This document shows, piece after piece, positions 10,395 through 22,224 of a stretch of DNA of 64,000 nucleotides. The stretch comes from Arabidopsis thaliana (Eukaryota; Streptophyta; Magnoliopsida; Brassicales; Brassicaceae): positions 22,575,261 to 22,639,260 of the forward strand of contig NC_003074.8 in assembly GCF_000001735.4 (NCBI RefSeq), written 5' to 3'. Position 1 is the first letter of the stretch. Each line of letters starts with the position of its first letter. The position numbers and the translations under genes were made by a program. The notes below the pieces were generated by a model. That model saw only the letters and a list, made by a program, of their open reading frames with translations, was not told where the DNA came from and made no database searches.

Positions 10395-13120
10395 ATGGCT
10401 GGCTGGAGTCGTATGATGACTTACCGATCCATCAAGCGAGTCTCCAAGGTTCGGTTGAATCAATCTGCTTATTCTCAAAGTGATTGGGATCTGGATTCTG
10501 AAATTGATTCATCGGAGAAATTGTAAGATTCTAAATCTGGGATTTTAAAATTCGTCGTGATTGTGTGTGTTGGTCTTGGGATTAGGTGAAACTCGTAATT
10601 TAACAGTGCCTGTTTTGTGTGTACTTATAATAGATTCGGCTTAGCAATTCCCTCTGCAACTTCTAATTATTGACATTAATGTAACAAGTTAGTGTCATCT
10701 GGTGGTGATTCTACTTAGCGAGCTGGTGGTGGCTCACTATTTTTCTATTTAACAACCATGCTTCTGTGTGAGAACTGACAAGTGACATGCGGCTTGCATT
10801 ACTTGCTAAGTTTGACAGAGTAGAGGAGTTTCTTGTCCTTCAAATACTCTACAATTGACTAGTTATACTCTTGTCTTCTGACAGGCAGTTGATATGAAAG
10901 TTCTAGGCTCTCTTAGCAGAGACGATTTTGAAGAAAATTTTGTGGTGATAATTTCCCTCAATGGATCTCGTTTCCAGCATTTGAACAGGTACTTGTCATC
11001 ATTTCTGTGAGTCATTGGTTTCTCAATAACATAGCAAAAGTTTGAAACTGCAAACATTTTGTTCTTTCTTTCTTATTTTTCAGGTCAAATGGCTGAATAA
11101 ACTACTGAGCAAGATGTGGCCTTATATTGCAGAGGTGAGATTCTAATCTTCTTATGTTGCAGTTTTAGGTGTTTTCTTTTCCCTTGTATAGGGTTGGAAG
11201 TTGGCTATTAAATCACTAGCATGTTTACCCTGAATAATGGTAACTGAAGATATCCATGTAAAGTTGTACTCCAAAGTTCGAAATGATTGAAGAAGAGTCA
11301 GATTTAGCCTGTCTAGAATGGACTCGTAGACTGATTTTTTTTTTTTTTTTTTTTTTTTTGCTGGTACACAAATCTAGTGTTTTATTGACACCTAAGATAG
11401 GTCCAATTTGTTGGAATGGAAAACACTTGCCACAATGCACCTTGGCAATCAAAGAGTGTAATATTCGTTGTTGTGTTGACTAATTTCCAGGCAGCAACCA
11501 TGGTAGTAAGATATTCTGTTGAACCTCTTCTTGAAGATTACAGACCACCAGGAATTACTTCCCTCAAGTTCAGCAAATTGACCTTGGGTAACAAAGCACC
11601 AAAGATTGAATGTAAAATAAGGTCGACACAACATCATTTTTGTGATGGCTATCTTTTCTCTTCCATTGTTCAACCTTGTATTGTCCTATTATTTATCTTG
11701 GATGAGTTACCTGCCAAATGCTATTGAATCCTTGTGCTTGGAAGAACATCATGCATTTGTCTCCTAGGTTACTTTTGCTGTAAGCCTGAGCACATGCATA
11801 ATTAATCATTGTTGCAGGTATTCGTGTTCAAAGTTTCAAGGAAGGTCAAGTCACAATGGACGTTGATCTTCGATGGGGGTGTTACAGCACTTGTTGCCTC
11901 CATACCCATTCAGGTTACTAGAGAGATATTTTTAGTATTTGTCGTTTGGGTTGTCGTTTTGTGCCAAATAGAGATTGAGTATCTCTACAAACACTTGTTT
12001 CTGGCTGAAACAGTTGAAGGATCTTCAAGTTTTCACAGTTGCACGTGTTATCTTTCAACTTGCGGATGAGATTCCTCGTATATCTGCTGTTGTTGTTGCT
12101 CTACTGGCTGAGGTACACTTGTTCTGTAAAGGGTCCAGAATAAGATGCATTTTTGTTATTATCATTTTATATCTCCTGTCTTACAATGACCAACTATTTA
12201 AATGTTCTCAACCAGCCAAAACCAAGAATTGATTACACTCTGAAGGCTGTCCGTGGAAGCTTAACAGCAATTCCTGGACTATCTGCTATGATTGATGTAA
12301 GTTCCTCTCTTGGTAGGTCAAGCAGTTTCCAAAAGTTTTAGTTGTTGTTCCCATTTGGTCTTATACACAGCTTTTTGCTTCTCTTTCTGTTAGGACACTG
12401 TTGATACTATCGTTATAGACATGCTTCAGTGGCCTCATAGAATTGTTTTCCCCATTGGTGGTATACCTGTTGATTTAAGGTACTTTCATGTGTTCTGCTT
12501 GTTTTTCATTTTGCGTTTTTTCACTCACAGAATTTTTCCTGCCACTGTCAATCTTTTGTCTTTTCTCCTCTTCTGGTATGGCCATAGGATTTACTTGGCG
12601 AGGTCATGATATGTATTGAGAAAGCACTATATAGTTTGACGATTCTATGTATCTCTCTTCTTTCTCAGTGATTTTGAGCTTAAGCCACAGAGGAAGCTTA
12701 TAGTAACAGTAGTGAAAGCAACTAACTTGAAGAATAAGGAATTGATTGGAAAATCTGACCCTTATCCTACCATCCACATTCACCTGTATTCAAGTATAAA
12801 ACAAAGGCAATCGAGAACAATCTGAATCCTGTCTGGGATCAAACATTCGAATTGATTGTAGAGGACAAAGAAACCCAGTCGCTCACTGTAGAGGTCTGGA
12901 ATCTGAAATATTTATGCTTCATACTTTTTCAATTTTGCCATTGGAAATATTAACTATTCTCTTCGCTTTATTAAACTTTTGGCAGGTATTTGATAAAGAC
13001 GTAGGCCAAGATGAGCGTCTTGGACTTGTGAAACTTCCCTTAAGTAGTTTGGAAGCCGGAGTTACAAAAGAACTGGAGCTAAATCTGAGCAAGATGTGGC
13101 CTTATATTGCAGAGGTGAGA
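10395..13120 (+). pseudogene. Broken tandem copy of the SMP/C2 lipid-binding gene
   Basis: Exon by exon this matches the intact gene at 22225-25672, introns included, so it is a DNA-level duplicate. Lesions visible against the intact copy: a deletion of roughly 75 bp in the leader that removes the start codon and first ~13 codons (GATCGG joins directly to ATTCGGTCGGCGTAGC); two single-T insertions in exon 2 (GACGATTTTGAAG, GAAAATTTTGTGG); loss of the GT donor of exon 4 (GAATGTAA for GAAGGTAA); a ~25-bp deletion in exon 5 that removes the GGDPNIV codons; and a base lost in the C2 exon near 12781. The copy ends abruptly inside exon 10 and is fused at ~13086 to exon 3 sequence. It corresponds in position to At3g61030 as I remember it. 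Confidence 0.85.
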
Positions 13121-13280
13121 TTCTAATCTTCTTGTGTATACTTTTGGAAGTTGGCTATAACATCATTAGCATATTTACCCTGAATAATGGTAACTGAAGA
13201 TATCCTAGGAAGAGTAGAGTTATTATACTGTCAAGTTGTACTCCAAAGTTCGAAATTATTGAAGAAGGGTGAGATTTAGC
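13086..13280 (+). pseudogene. Third, partial SMP/C2 copy: exon 3 end plus intron 3
   Basis: Immediately after GAACTGGAGCTAAATCTG of exon 10 the sequence switches to AGCAAGATGTGGCCTTATAT, the 3' end of exon 3, followed by intron 3 sequence that matches 23170-23370 (for example GAAGATATCCTAGGAAGAG). Similarity ends near GATTTAGCTT at about 13279. The junction shares CTG/CTGA with both parents, so a short-homology recombination between tandem copies explains it. This segment has no coding role. Confidence 0.85.
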
Positions 13281-13299
13281 TTGAACACCACTGAGCAAA

Positions 13300-13700
13300 T
13301 TTCTCAGTGATGTTTCCTCGAGATGTTTATCATGGAACACTCACGGCAATCTGAACTATTTTCTTACCTATGCAAACGGATGATCCGCTGCTCGGATTCA
13401 AGACCATCTTTCGGCCTAATGGTGCTCATCGCTGTCACAACTACATGAAGTACCCAAAGTATGTTCTTCTCCTCACTTAGCTTAGACATAGAGATCCATT
13501 CTTTTGCATATGGAATCTGAGATTGATTCCATCTTTGTTGTGACAGCATCATGAAACTAGGCGAAGCTGCGATTCTTCACTACACTTACTCGAAATTTTC
13601 AGATCTTACTGCAAGACGTGATCGATGTTGCTGCAAACCAAAAGAAGAGGATGTCAAGATATGTTTCATGCTAGACTTTGACAGAGCCATAAGCCCGTAA
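13300..13700 (+). pseudogene. GT92 (DUF23) glycosyltransferase gene fragment
   Basis: In the + direction short blocks match plant GT92/DUF23 proteins: a QSELFSYLC block at about 13346, PLLGFKTIFRPNGAHRCH at 13385-13440 in a different frame, then after an intron-like gap [20 protein letters not shown] and [13 protein letters not shown] up to about 13695. The blocks lie in different frames, and neither end of a full gene is present. A splice-like acceptor (TTGTGACAG) before the second block suggests that genomic DNA, not a cDNA, was copied. The parent gene is not in the window. Confidence 0.65.
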
Positions 13701-13799
13701 GCTAGGATTTGATTTGTTTGTTTTTTTGTCGATTCGTAGAGTTCTTGTTCATCACATTTCGTGATTGATGATGATCCTAGGCTTCTGGGGCCCCTCTTA

Positions 13800-15600
13800 G
13801 GAGTTTAAGAGTTGGTTCATCTATTGTTGGTTTTGGAGTAGGAGGAACAAGAAGTTTCAACAAGGGCTTATGTCAAATGCTACAGTTAAATCTGTACCTT
13901 TCTCTATCAACAACAGCAAGGGAAAGGAACTCAAGATAGTAGGAGCAGCTATGGTCAGAATTGTCATCAGATGGTTTGTGCTAAGTTTTTGATTGATCAG
14001 TTCACTTGCACTTGTAGCTAATGTTTTTTTTTGTGTGGGTTTTCTAGTCTAATTGTTAGTTTTGACGTGTAGGGAAGTGATAGTGATAGAGATGAAATTG
14101 AGGCAATGACGGTTCAAGAACTTAAGAGTCACATTGAGGCAAGTCTATACTCTTTTCGTTTCTCTTGCTGCTTTGTTATTGTTTCTGTGGACATCCAGAT
14201 TCTTGTTCATTGTTTAAACATGTGGGACATTTTTGTATTTGTGTTACAATTGTTTTGGTTATAGAAAAGTTGGGCTCCCTGTGAAAGGACGCAAACAAGA
14301 ACTTATCTCAACTTTACGACTTCATATGGACAGCAATTTTACCTGGTATGTAACTGCACACCAAGAACACACATTTTTCTGTTTTATGTATCATATCGAG
14401 AAAAGGCACGAGCTTGCTTCCATTTAGTAGTTTTTAAGCTTGATCCATTTGATTTAGAATGAAAGTCTCAGAAGTGCTATATCTTCTGATTATTTTGCGA
14501 GAGCTGTAAAGAATTTTTTTGTTGGGCTGTGTCTCTTCTAAATTTTCTCTTTTAAGTGAAAAACCAAGTCCTTGCCTGTTTATTTGTTACAGATGAAAGT
14601 TCTGGTTCAGAAAAAAAGGAAGCTACTTTGTCCACGCATTTAGAAAGTGTCGCGATTAAAAGAAAGATCTGAAACAGAGAAGAGCCTACTCAAGATGAAT
14701 GCATTAGTTCTGAAGCTTATGGCATTGAAAACAGAGAGAAAAGAGTAAAACAGTCTACTGAGAAAAACTTGAAAGCTAAAGTAGTTTCTTCAAAAGATAT
14801 CTCAAAAGAATGGAAGAATGTGCTTATTTGTGATATCATATCCATGTTATCCAATATGTTTGATATGTTAAGTTGAATTGTATGTGTTTTAATCAGTTTG
14901 GTCTTTTGCAGATAAAACCACTCAGAGTTAGATATGGTACTGGTCTATCTGGATCAGATCATGACATGGAAGGGCGTATGGTAACTGCTGAATTCGACTC
15001 CTTCTACTTGATAAGTACTTATGTCCCTAATTCTGTAGATGGCTTAAAAGGACTGGTACTCCTCAAATTAAATGCGTGTAGTTGACATAGATATTCTACT
15101 TTTCTTCTTATTCTAACGAATGGACTCCGTGGGTTTTCACATACAGGATCGAAGATTGGGATCGAACCCTTAGCAATCACATCAAAGTATGAAAACGTTT
15201 CTTCAGAGTTTCTTTATTTTGTTGTATATGTCCTTCTTACACAAGCTCAATGGCTCTTTTCCATCTGCAGGATCTGGAGAAGTCTAAGCCTGTAGTCTTG
15301 ACTGGTGATCTAAATTGTGCTCATGAAGAGATTGATATCTTCAATCCCGCGGTAACTAACTCGAGTTCTTCCCTCCCCTGTTTTTCCATCGAAAGTAATC
15401 TCTCAGGTTTCATAATTCTCCACCATATCTTATAACTAGGGGAACAGAAGAAGTGCTGGTTTTACGATAGAAGAAAGACAGTCTCAAACTTCTTAGATAA
15501 GGGATTTGTAGATACATTTAGGAAGCAGCATATCTGGTGTTGTCGGTTACACTTATTAGGGTTATCGCCATGGTGGCCGCAAAACCAACAAAGGTACGAT
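13800..15600 (+). pseudogene. ARP-type AP endonuclease (APE1-like) pseudogene
   Basis: The order of blocks matches the plant ARP protein, a chloroplast/nuclear AP endonuclease with an N-terminal SAP domain. A SAP block (MTVQELKSHIE, then [21 protein letters not shown]) lies at about 14100-14340 with an intron between. A linker follows at 14590-14820. The C-terminal endonuclease half runs from 14910: [18 protein letters not shown] and [15 protein letters not shown], then [22 protein letters not shown] at 15283-15350, and GYRHGGRKTNKG near 15559. The central part of the nuclease domain (the usual WNVNGLR and LQETK region) is missing, there are stops (for example TAG just before GYRHGG), and the 3' end is absent. 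Introns are kept, so the copy is DNA-based. The parent gene is outside the window. Confidence 0.8.
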
Positions 15601-15689
15601 AAGTTCGTTTGATACATATATTCAGATTCAAGTCCTCACGAACGACCTTGTTTTTTTACGTTTTTAGGATACCATTCAAAAGAATATAT

Positions 15690-18389
15690 AAGTGAAGCAA
15701 GCATGAGAGGTGCAATTCTCAAAGCCAATGATATTCCTGGGCATATTCTTAGTCCAGCTCCAAACAATATCATCTCGAAATTTTTACCTATCGTCTCAAT
15801 GCCTCGTCCCAAGAATCTCTATGGCTTGAACCGTTCCGCGTTTTCCCAAATGATCGAGTCTCTTTCTATAGCCCAATTGTTCACAAGAATCTGAGTATTT
15901 TCAGGAATGGGATACCCTAAAATCTCTATGTTTGACTCAAATTTATGCGGGATGAGAAATAGACTTGGTGGGTGCAAAAGGAGGGTCTCTGTTACAACAG
16001 CTCACTACAAGAATATTGATCTTTTGTAGCGTTCGAATAACGCTATCTAACTATACTATAGCGTTTTAACAAGCGCTCTATCATCGTCCGTCATAGTAGG
16101 TCGAAGACGTAATATAGCGGATTTTCTTTGTGCTATTGTACTGTTAGTTATTATAGCGCATTCTTTGCTGAAATATTAGATTTTACAATAGCATTTCAAT
16201 TTTGTTATTAATGATATTATTCAATGCAATTAGAATTTAAATTTAAAATTTTTGAATTTAAAATTTGAATTCCAATATTCAATTCATAATATATAGAAAA
16301 CCAAATCATTTTATTGATATAAAATTTTAACATAAAAATTCAATGAAACAAGGAACAAATTATCTCTAAAGAGGAAAACAAAATACAAAGCAATCAAATG
16401 AGATAACGAAAAAACTCATGGTTGCTATGGCCACGTACACTTTGCATTCCTTCTTCTTCTTCTTCTTTGAAGTTCACAGCCTTTCAATGAAGATGAGCAC
16501 AACAACTAAATCCAAAACTAATTAACTTAAGATTTTAAGAAGTAATCATGGAACAACACATTCTAAAGTAAACAAAAACGAAAAAGGACAAACAGAGACA
16601 ACCTTTTTATCATACAAGCAAGATTTTTTTATCAAACTTCTTGATACCTGCAAGTATCCATATAAGCATCCCAATAACCATATATCACAACCAATAAGCA
16701 AAATTCAGTAATCAATATAAGCCCAACACTTAATGAGTAAAGAATGTGCACATACCCAGATAGATCGTTGATTCTCTTGCCAAGTTCCTTAATTTTATAC
16801 ACCATTTTCTTGATAGGTTCAGAGTAATGCCTTAACCTCTGCAGATGAATGACAATTAAAAAGCAAGAAAACATATGGAGAGAGAACAAATAACAAAAAC
16901 AAGTATGACTATGACTGTTTCCACTTATACTAACTCAAATGGTGAGGTACAGTAACGTGAAACTCTTCATCTAAGAGCAATTAAGAAAACTCTAAGAGAT
17001 TGGAGTCACAAACGTAACGATTTGGCCAACAATAAAGTTGGTCTCAACTTTAGTGTTAGCCATAGCTATTGGGTTATGAAGTAGCTCAGCCAATGTCCAT
17101 TCCACAATGGTAGAGTTCGTCTCCGTTCGCGCAATAAAACAAGTCCCTTCAAATATACAAAAAAGAAATTACTCTTTTATATCCAAACGATTTTCCTTTT
17201 TTATCGTTTTTTTCTATATATTAATATTTTATGGTTATAATGAAAAAATGAAATAAATACTAAATGGAAATGGTATGTCCCGTTTCCAAAATAGACATAT
17301 CCATTGAATATTTTACGTAAAAACAAACGCTAAACGAAAAAGTCAGTCAAACCATAATTTAAGACTTATATCACTTACGCATAAAAAGTGTTTGATATCA
17401 TTCATGTCGACTTCCGATCCCTCTTCTTGAATAAGATCGATCACTGAATCCAACAAATCGCCTCTCAGTGCATCGACTCTAGGTCCAATCTGCGATGATC
17501 TTTCCGCGATCCGAGCATCGATGAGGCCTTGAAAAACCTGAAACAACCTCTCCGAACACATGACCTTCATCTCTTTCCGGATACCCTGTAGATCAAGAAA
17601 CTCAAGAGACGGAAAATAATTTGCGAGGTTCGGTTTCCCCATTGTTTTCATCATACGAGACAAGGAGTCTTGGAGCTCCGTGGAGGCTCTCGGATCGTAA
17701 CTACCTAAGTCGATCGAAAACACAACGTTTGAGTCTACATTAAGCGACGTGATGAAGCACGCACGTACGAGCAATGTCGACGGAGAAGCCTCGTTCGCCT
17801 CTTTGGATAATGAAATGTTACAAGTTCTTTCGCTTTCTTCGACCTTACGGACTTCGTGGCTTTGTGATGCTCCCGTGAGAAAAGTTTTGTCGCCAGTATC
17901 CATAACCTAATTGGAACATTGTATTTATATATATAGATAGATAACCATATTTAATTAATCACATTAACTTATAATTTACCTCCAACGAGACGACGTCGAA
18001 GGTAGCCATGCTACGGAGACTTCGTGGTGGCCGAAGGCTCGAACCGTCTTGCTAAAGGTTTGCCCGGATAAGACATGGTCAAGCGTTTAAAGAACCTCTC
18101 TTGCTGCATCTGGTGAAGAAATGACCACTTTGGTTAAACTTCCAAGCCTAAGACTCATGACTGGTCCATAAACTCTCGAGAGATCAGCAAATGAACGGTG
18201 AGGAGCTTTTCCGATGATCTGGAGAAGGTTTCCGATTATGGGCCATCCCGAAGGTCCGGGAGGTCCCGGAACCAGTGCCAGTGAGCTTGATCTCCGTCGT
18301 CGTGATTTAACAGCGACAAGAATAAGATACGTGAAAAGGAAGCTAAGTATCAAAAGCAGAGCTAGAGCTATTGTGTGCTTCATCGTCAT
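15690..18389 (-). pseudogene. CYP76-type cytochrome P450 pseudogene
   Basis: On the minus strand the pieces follow the exon order of the intact P450 at 18814-20865. The N-terminus starts at 18389 ([11 protein letters not shown], membrane anchor, then [17 protein letters not shown]) and runs to an in-frame TAA near 18080, where the family has Lys (REVL*TLDHVL). The next exon at 17903-17360 contains GKPNLANYFPSLEFLDLQGIRKE but its first part switches frame. A remnant of the I-helix exon (ARTETNSTIVEW) lies at about 17135-17020. The haem-binding exon, with FLGRGIE and FGAGLRICPG, is at about 15830-15703. CACTA-like sequence from 16003 separates the last two pieces. The gene cannot encode a P450. 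It probably corresponds to the locus next to CYP76C7. Confidence 0.85.
16003..16985. mobile_element. CACTA-like (En/Spm) element remnant in the P450 pseudogene
   Basis: The P450 sequence is interrupted at 16003 by CACTACAAGAATATTG, the terminal sequence of plant CACTA elements. It is followed by several TAGCG/CGCTA words in both orientations (16028-16165), as expected of CACTA subterminal repeats. P450 homology resumes at about 16985-17020. I could not find the opposite terminus (...CTTGTAGTG), so the right boundary is only where P450 homology returns, and the element is truncated or diverged. No transposase is visible; the minus-strand frame at 16632-16889 has no recognisable domain. Confidence 0.55.
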
Positions 18390-18813
18390 TTCGTCGAGTG
18401 TGTTCTCCTAGCCACATGTTTTACTTATTTATAGAAATGATACTGTATCTATCATTAATAAAATTGCTATCGTTATGGGCTTTAGTTTGAGCAACAGCTT
18501 CACTCTAATTAAGTACACTTGTTGACAAAAAGAAAACCCCATTTTTCTCTAGGACTCAAAAGTCAAATGTACAATTTATCGATCGTTTGAAAAGCTAAAG
18601 AAACAAAATGTGATATGTTTTTAATTATCAACAACAATATGTGATATGTCTAGTTATAAATAATTTACGAATGATATTAATATATGACGTAATTTAATTT
18701 TAGATGATCTATATAAATTAGATTTTTTCATAATTTCAAAGGTTATGACCGAACCAGATAGAAACCGAACTATACCGGCCGAGAACTACAGAAATCGAAA
18801 TTGATGTCAATTG
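18390..18813. other. Spacer between P450 pseudogene and intact P450
   Basis: This short AT-rich spacer would hold the promoter of the decayed P450 (right of 18389) and the 3' UTR of the intact P450 (left of 18814). No other gene or clear element is seen. The phrase CCGAACCAGATAGAAACCGAAC at 18748-18770 resembles low-complexity sequence also seen near 20440-20470. Confidence 0.5.
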
Positions 18814-20865
18814 TCAAACACGTTTCTTGATAGGCACGATACATAATGGTTCGGCTTTGTGCAAGGTAGCACCAAAGGCCTCATTCATATCCACATTTTC
18901 AGGAACTACGCCGTTTTGATACTCCCAGTCAAAGCCATAGAGAAGAGACGCAAGAACTAGATGCATTATCCTAAACGCGAGTGGCATTCCTGGACAAATC
19001 CGTCGTCCAGCTCCGAACGGAATCAGCTCAAAATGATTACCTTTCACATCTATTCCTCTTCCCAAAAACCTCTCTGGCTCGAACTGCGTCGGATTCTTCC
19101 ACACATTCGGATCTCGCCCTATTGCCCACACGTTCACAAGAACCTTATTTCAAAGCACAATAGGAAATCATTAGTAATTACAAACACAACACAAGAACCC
19201 GCCATATTATTTACTATTAAGAAGTAGCTATTTAGGTTTACTTAATTAACCGTACCGGTACCAGAACCGATTTAGTTTGAATGAGTAAATACCTGAGTAT
19301 TCTTAGGAATGAGGAACTCGAAAATTTGGACATCATCAGACTCTGATTTTCGAGGGACGAGGAAAGGAGCAGGCGGATGCAAACGAAGACTCTCTTTCAC
19401 AACTGCTTGTAAATAAGGTAGTTTAACGATATCAAGATCTTGAACGGTGCCCTTTAGCCCTATCACTTGTCTTATCTCTTCTTGAACTTTCACTATCATC
19501 TTAGGGTTTCGAAGTAACTCCGCCATAGCCCATTCCACCGCACTCGAACTCGTGTCTACTCCCGCCAGAAACAAGTCCTAATACACAATTACATGGATTT
19601 AGCTAAGAACATGTATAGAAGCCAATTTGTTTTGGCTTATTTAAGACTTACGAGAAGCAGATGTTTGATATTATTGTCATCGAGTTCTGACTCCTTCTTA
19701 TGAGCAATATCCAAAAGAGAATCTAACATATCGTTGTTATTTCTCGAAGTTGATGATCTCTTTGTATCGATGAATCCTTGAAAAACCCTAAACAGTTTGT
19801 GCATCAATAGCCTCGCTTCTTTTCTAGCTCCTTGCAGATCAAGAAACCCAAGAAAAGGGAAGAAATCAGCGAGGTTGGGTTTTCCGGAGATCTCCATCAT
19901 CCGAATCACCACGTTTTGGAAATCGTGAAATGTCTTTGAGTCATCAAAGTTTGCGAGGTTTGTGGAAAACAGAGCGTTCGAGATTATATTGAGTGATGTG
20001 ATGAATGATGCTCGAGAGATGTTCACAGCTTCTCGTCTCTCGCAGCATTTGTTAACGAAGTTCATGAGTTCTTGCACCTTCCTCGTCCTTATAGCACTGG
20101 TTGCTTCTAGACGTTGCGTTGAGAATAATTGGTTCCTCGTTATCTTTCGTAGAAACCTGATAAAGTGTACAAAAAATGTGAAACAATACGGTTTAGGGAC
20201 GCATATTATATTGAAATCGAGCGAAACCAATCATTTTGAAAAAACTGATTAATACTAAGTCAGTAAGTTTGTAATAACTACCATTGTATGGAACAAAACA
20301 AACCAAAACCAAAGTAATACAAAATTTAACCTAACTGAATAAAGTAAACTATACAATAATCCTTTTTAAAGAAAATAATTCACTAGTTTTTCTAATACTC
20401 ATGAAATTATTCATTCATTTATACTCTATACTCAAAACTGAACCAAAACCGATTTAAATCTGAACCGCACCGACTTGTATTTATTTACCTCCAACGAGCC
20501 AACGGAGGAATCCAGAGCAAGGAAAGCTCGTGATGACCAGCGGCTCGAACCGGGTCACTGGAGACTCGATAAGACAAGACATGATCATGTGTTTTCAGCA
20601 CTTCTTTTGCTGTTTCCGGTGAAGATATGACCACTGTGGTCAAACAGCCAAGCTTAAAACTCATAACGCTTCCGTAAATTCTTGAGAGATCGGCAAGTGA
20701 ACGGTGAGGTTTTTCAACAGTTTGAAGGATGTTACGAAGCAGAGATAGCTTTGAAGGACCCGGTGGGTTCTTGGCTCCACCGGGACATGATTTTCCGGTG
20801 GTGTAGAAAAAGAAGAAGAGAAAGAAGATAAAGAGCAGAGACAATACTATTGCTACAATATCCAT
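18814..20865 (-). CDS. CYP76C7: Cytochrome P450, CYP76C subfamily
   Basis: Four exons (20865-20489, 20156-19652, 19577-19293, 19143-18814) give 498 residues, normal for a microsomal P450. Residues ~4-24 form the ER membrane anchor, followed by a proline-rich hinge (NPPGPSKL). The I-helix oxygen-binding motif reads AGVDTSS, the K-helix ExxR is ESLR, the PERF motif is PERFLG, and the haem loop is FGAGRRICPG with its Cys ligand. All hallmark residues are present and no lesion is seen. CYP76C enzymes in Arabidopsis oxidise monoterpenols such as linalool; the substrate of this member is not evident from sequence. The paralogous pseudogene lies directly downstream in the same orientation, so this was a tandem pair. 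The symbol is inferred from family and gene order. Confidence 0.88.
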
Positions 20866-22224
20866 CTAATATTATGCACGCTTCGTCAAACCAGATTATA
20901 AATTATTGGAAGTGCTTTAGGAAAATCTTATATGATGCACATTTTAAGTAGTGACAATCTTTGTAAGAAAATTTGAGGTTTGTAATTGTAAGAAACTGTG
21001 TCATTATATCAGGAAGACACGTTATTTGTCCCTTCACCGATTCCATTGTCTTGATGTTACATGTGGAGGTCGACCAACCAACAAGTGATTCTTGCAAATT
21101 TTATCAGATAAAACTGTTGAAATTATGCTTTTTCATGAAATTGATTAAATCAACTAAATTTCTATATATAACTTTTGAACCGAATCACAAAGCTGAAATG
21201 ACATAACATATTCTGATTTCCACTTTCCATTTCTTACGAGTGATAACAAATTGGGGCATGCTAAACGAAACTAGCCATATTTAAATGTGAAATATAAATT
21301 TGGTAATAAGTGCAACGATTATGTAAAACGTAAAATCATTAATTAACACTGAATTAGAGAATTCAAGTTCAATAAAACTGAAACAGCTTATCTTTAACCA
21401 CAAAAGTTGACGTATATAAATTTAAACGACTAATTGCCTCCTATAGCTAGTTCATCGATGGTCAACGGTCAACGTCGCCCGTGTAGGAGATGTGATTTTG
21501 TGGTAAAGACGTCTTTAACTCTTTAAAGAGATGTGTTTTTTACCAAGTCACGACTCACGTGGAACATCGAATCATCAAAACGTTCGTTGCCTCGTTAACG
21601 AGGCAGAATCTTTAATTTCTCAAAATGGTCCATGTATTATTGCTCACATTCCAATTTTGACCACATATTCGTTTATTGTTTCAATCGTACCAAATTCTCA
21701 ATTCTATTATCTAAGAAGAATTTTTTTAATAGGGATTATTGACAAAATAAAATAAAATAAAAGATAAAGCTGATTCTTTTAAAAAAAAAATAAAAAAATT
21801 ATTCAACAATATGGCATTCCACTTAACTGAATCATGTATGATTTGATGCTAAAGTAGAATCAGAAACTGAAGGGCAAAATTTGAGAAAATATAAAATATG
21901 AGGGATGAATAGTGAAGGAAAATGAATTAAATACAATCGCGATTCGAAAAGAACCGTTTCTAATCTGTCGCCTGGCGCATCCTCTTCCCATTTATCTCAC
22001 TCTCTGGCCTACCAAAAATACTTCAATGCGTTCTTAATTTTGTTCTGATTCTCCCCACTTGACCAACCCCGTGAGGATAAACTGTTGCCGACGCTTCTCG
22101 CCGATAACACCGGTTTTGTTGTGACGGAAAGGTTTGCATTCGTGGTTCGATTTCTAGGGTTTCTTCAAGTTCCTGATCGGTTGTTTGAGCTTATTCGGTA
22201 ATCTTTGTTTCGGTTGCAGGAAAA
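20866..22224. other. Intergenic region with divergent promoters
   Basis: Spacer between the minus-strand P450 and the plus-strand SMP/C2 gene, so it must hold both promoters. It is AT-rich, with an A run at about 21780-21798. TTTCTAGGGTTTCTTCAAG at about 22150-22170 is part of the SMP/C2 leader, and GGTTGCAG just before the start codon at 22225 looks like the end of a 5' UTR intron. No coding sequence is supported. Confidence 0.5.

Noticed and set aside
13280-15640. Complete Helitron carrying GT92 and ARP fragments
   Set aside because: I found no 5' TC terminus or 3' hairpin plus CTRR at the edges; capture is kept only as a hypothesis.
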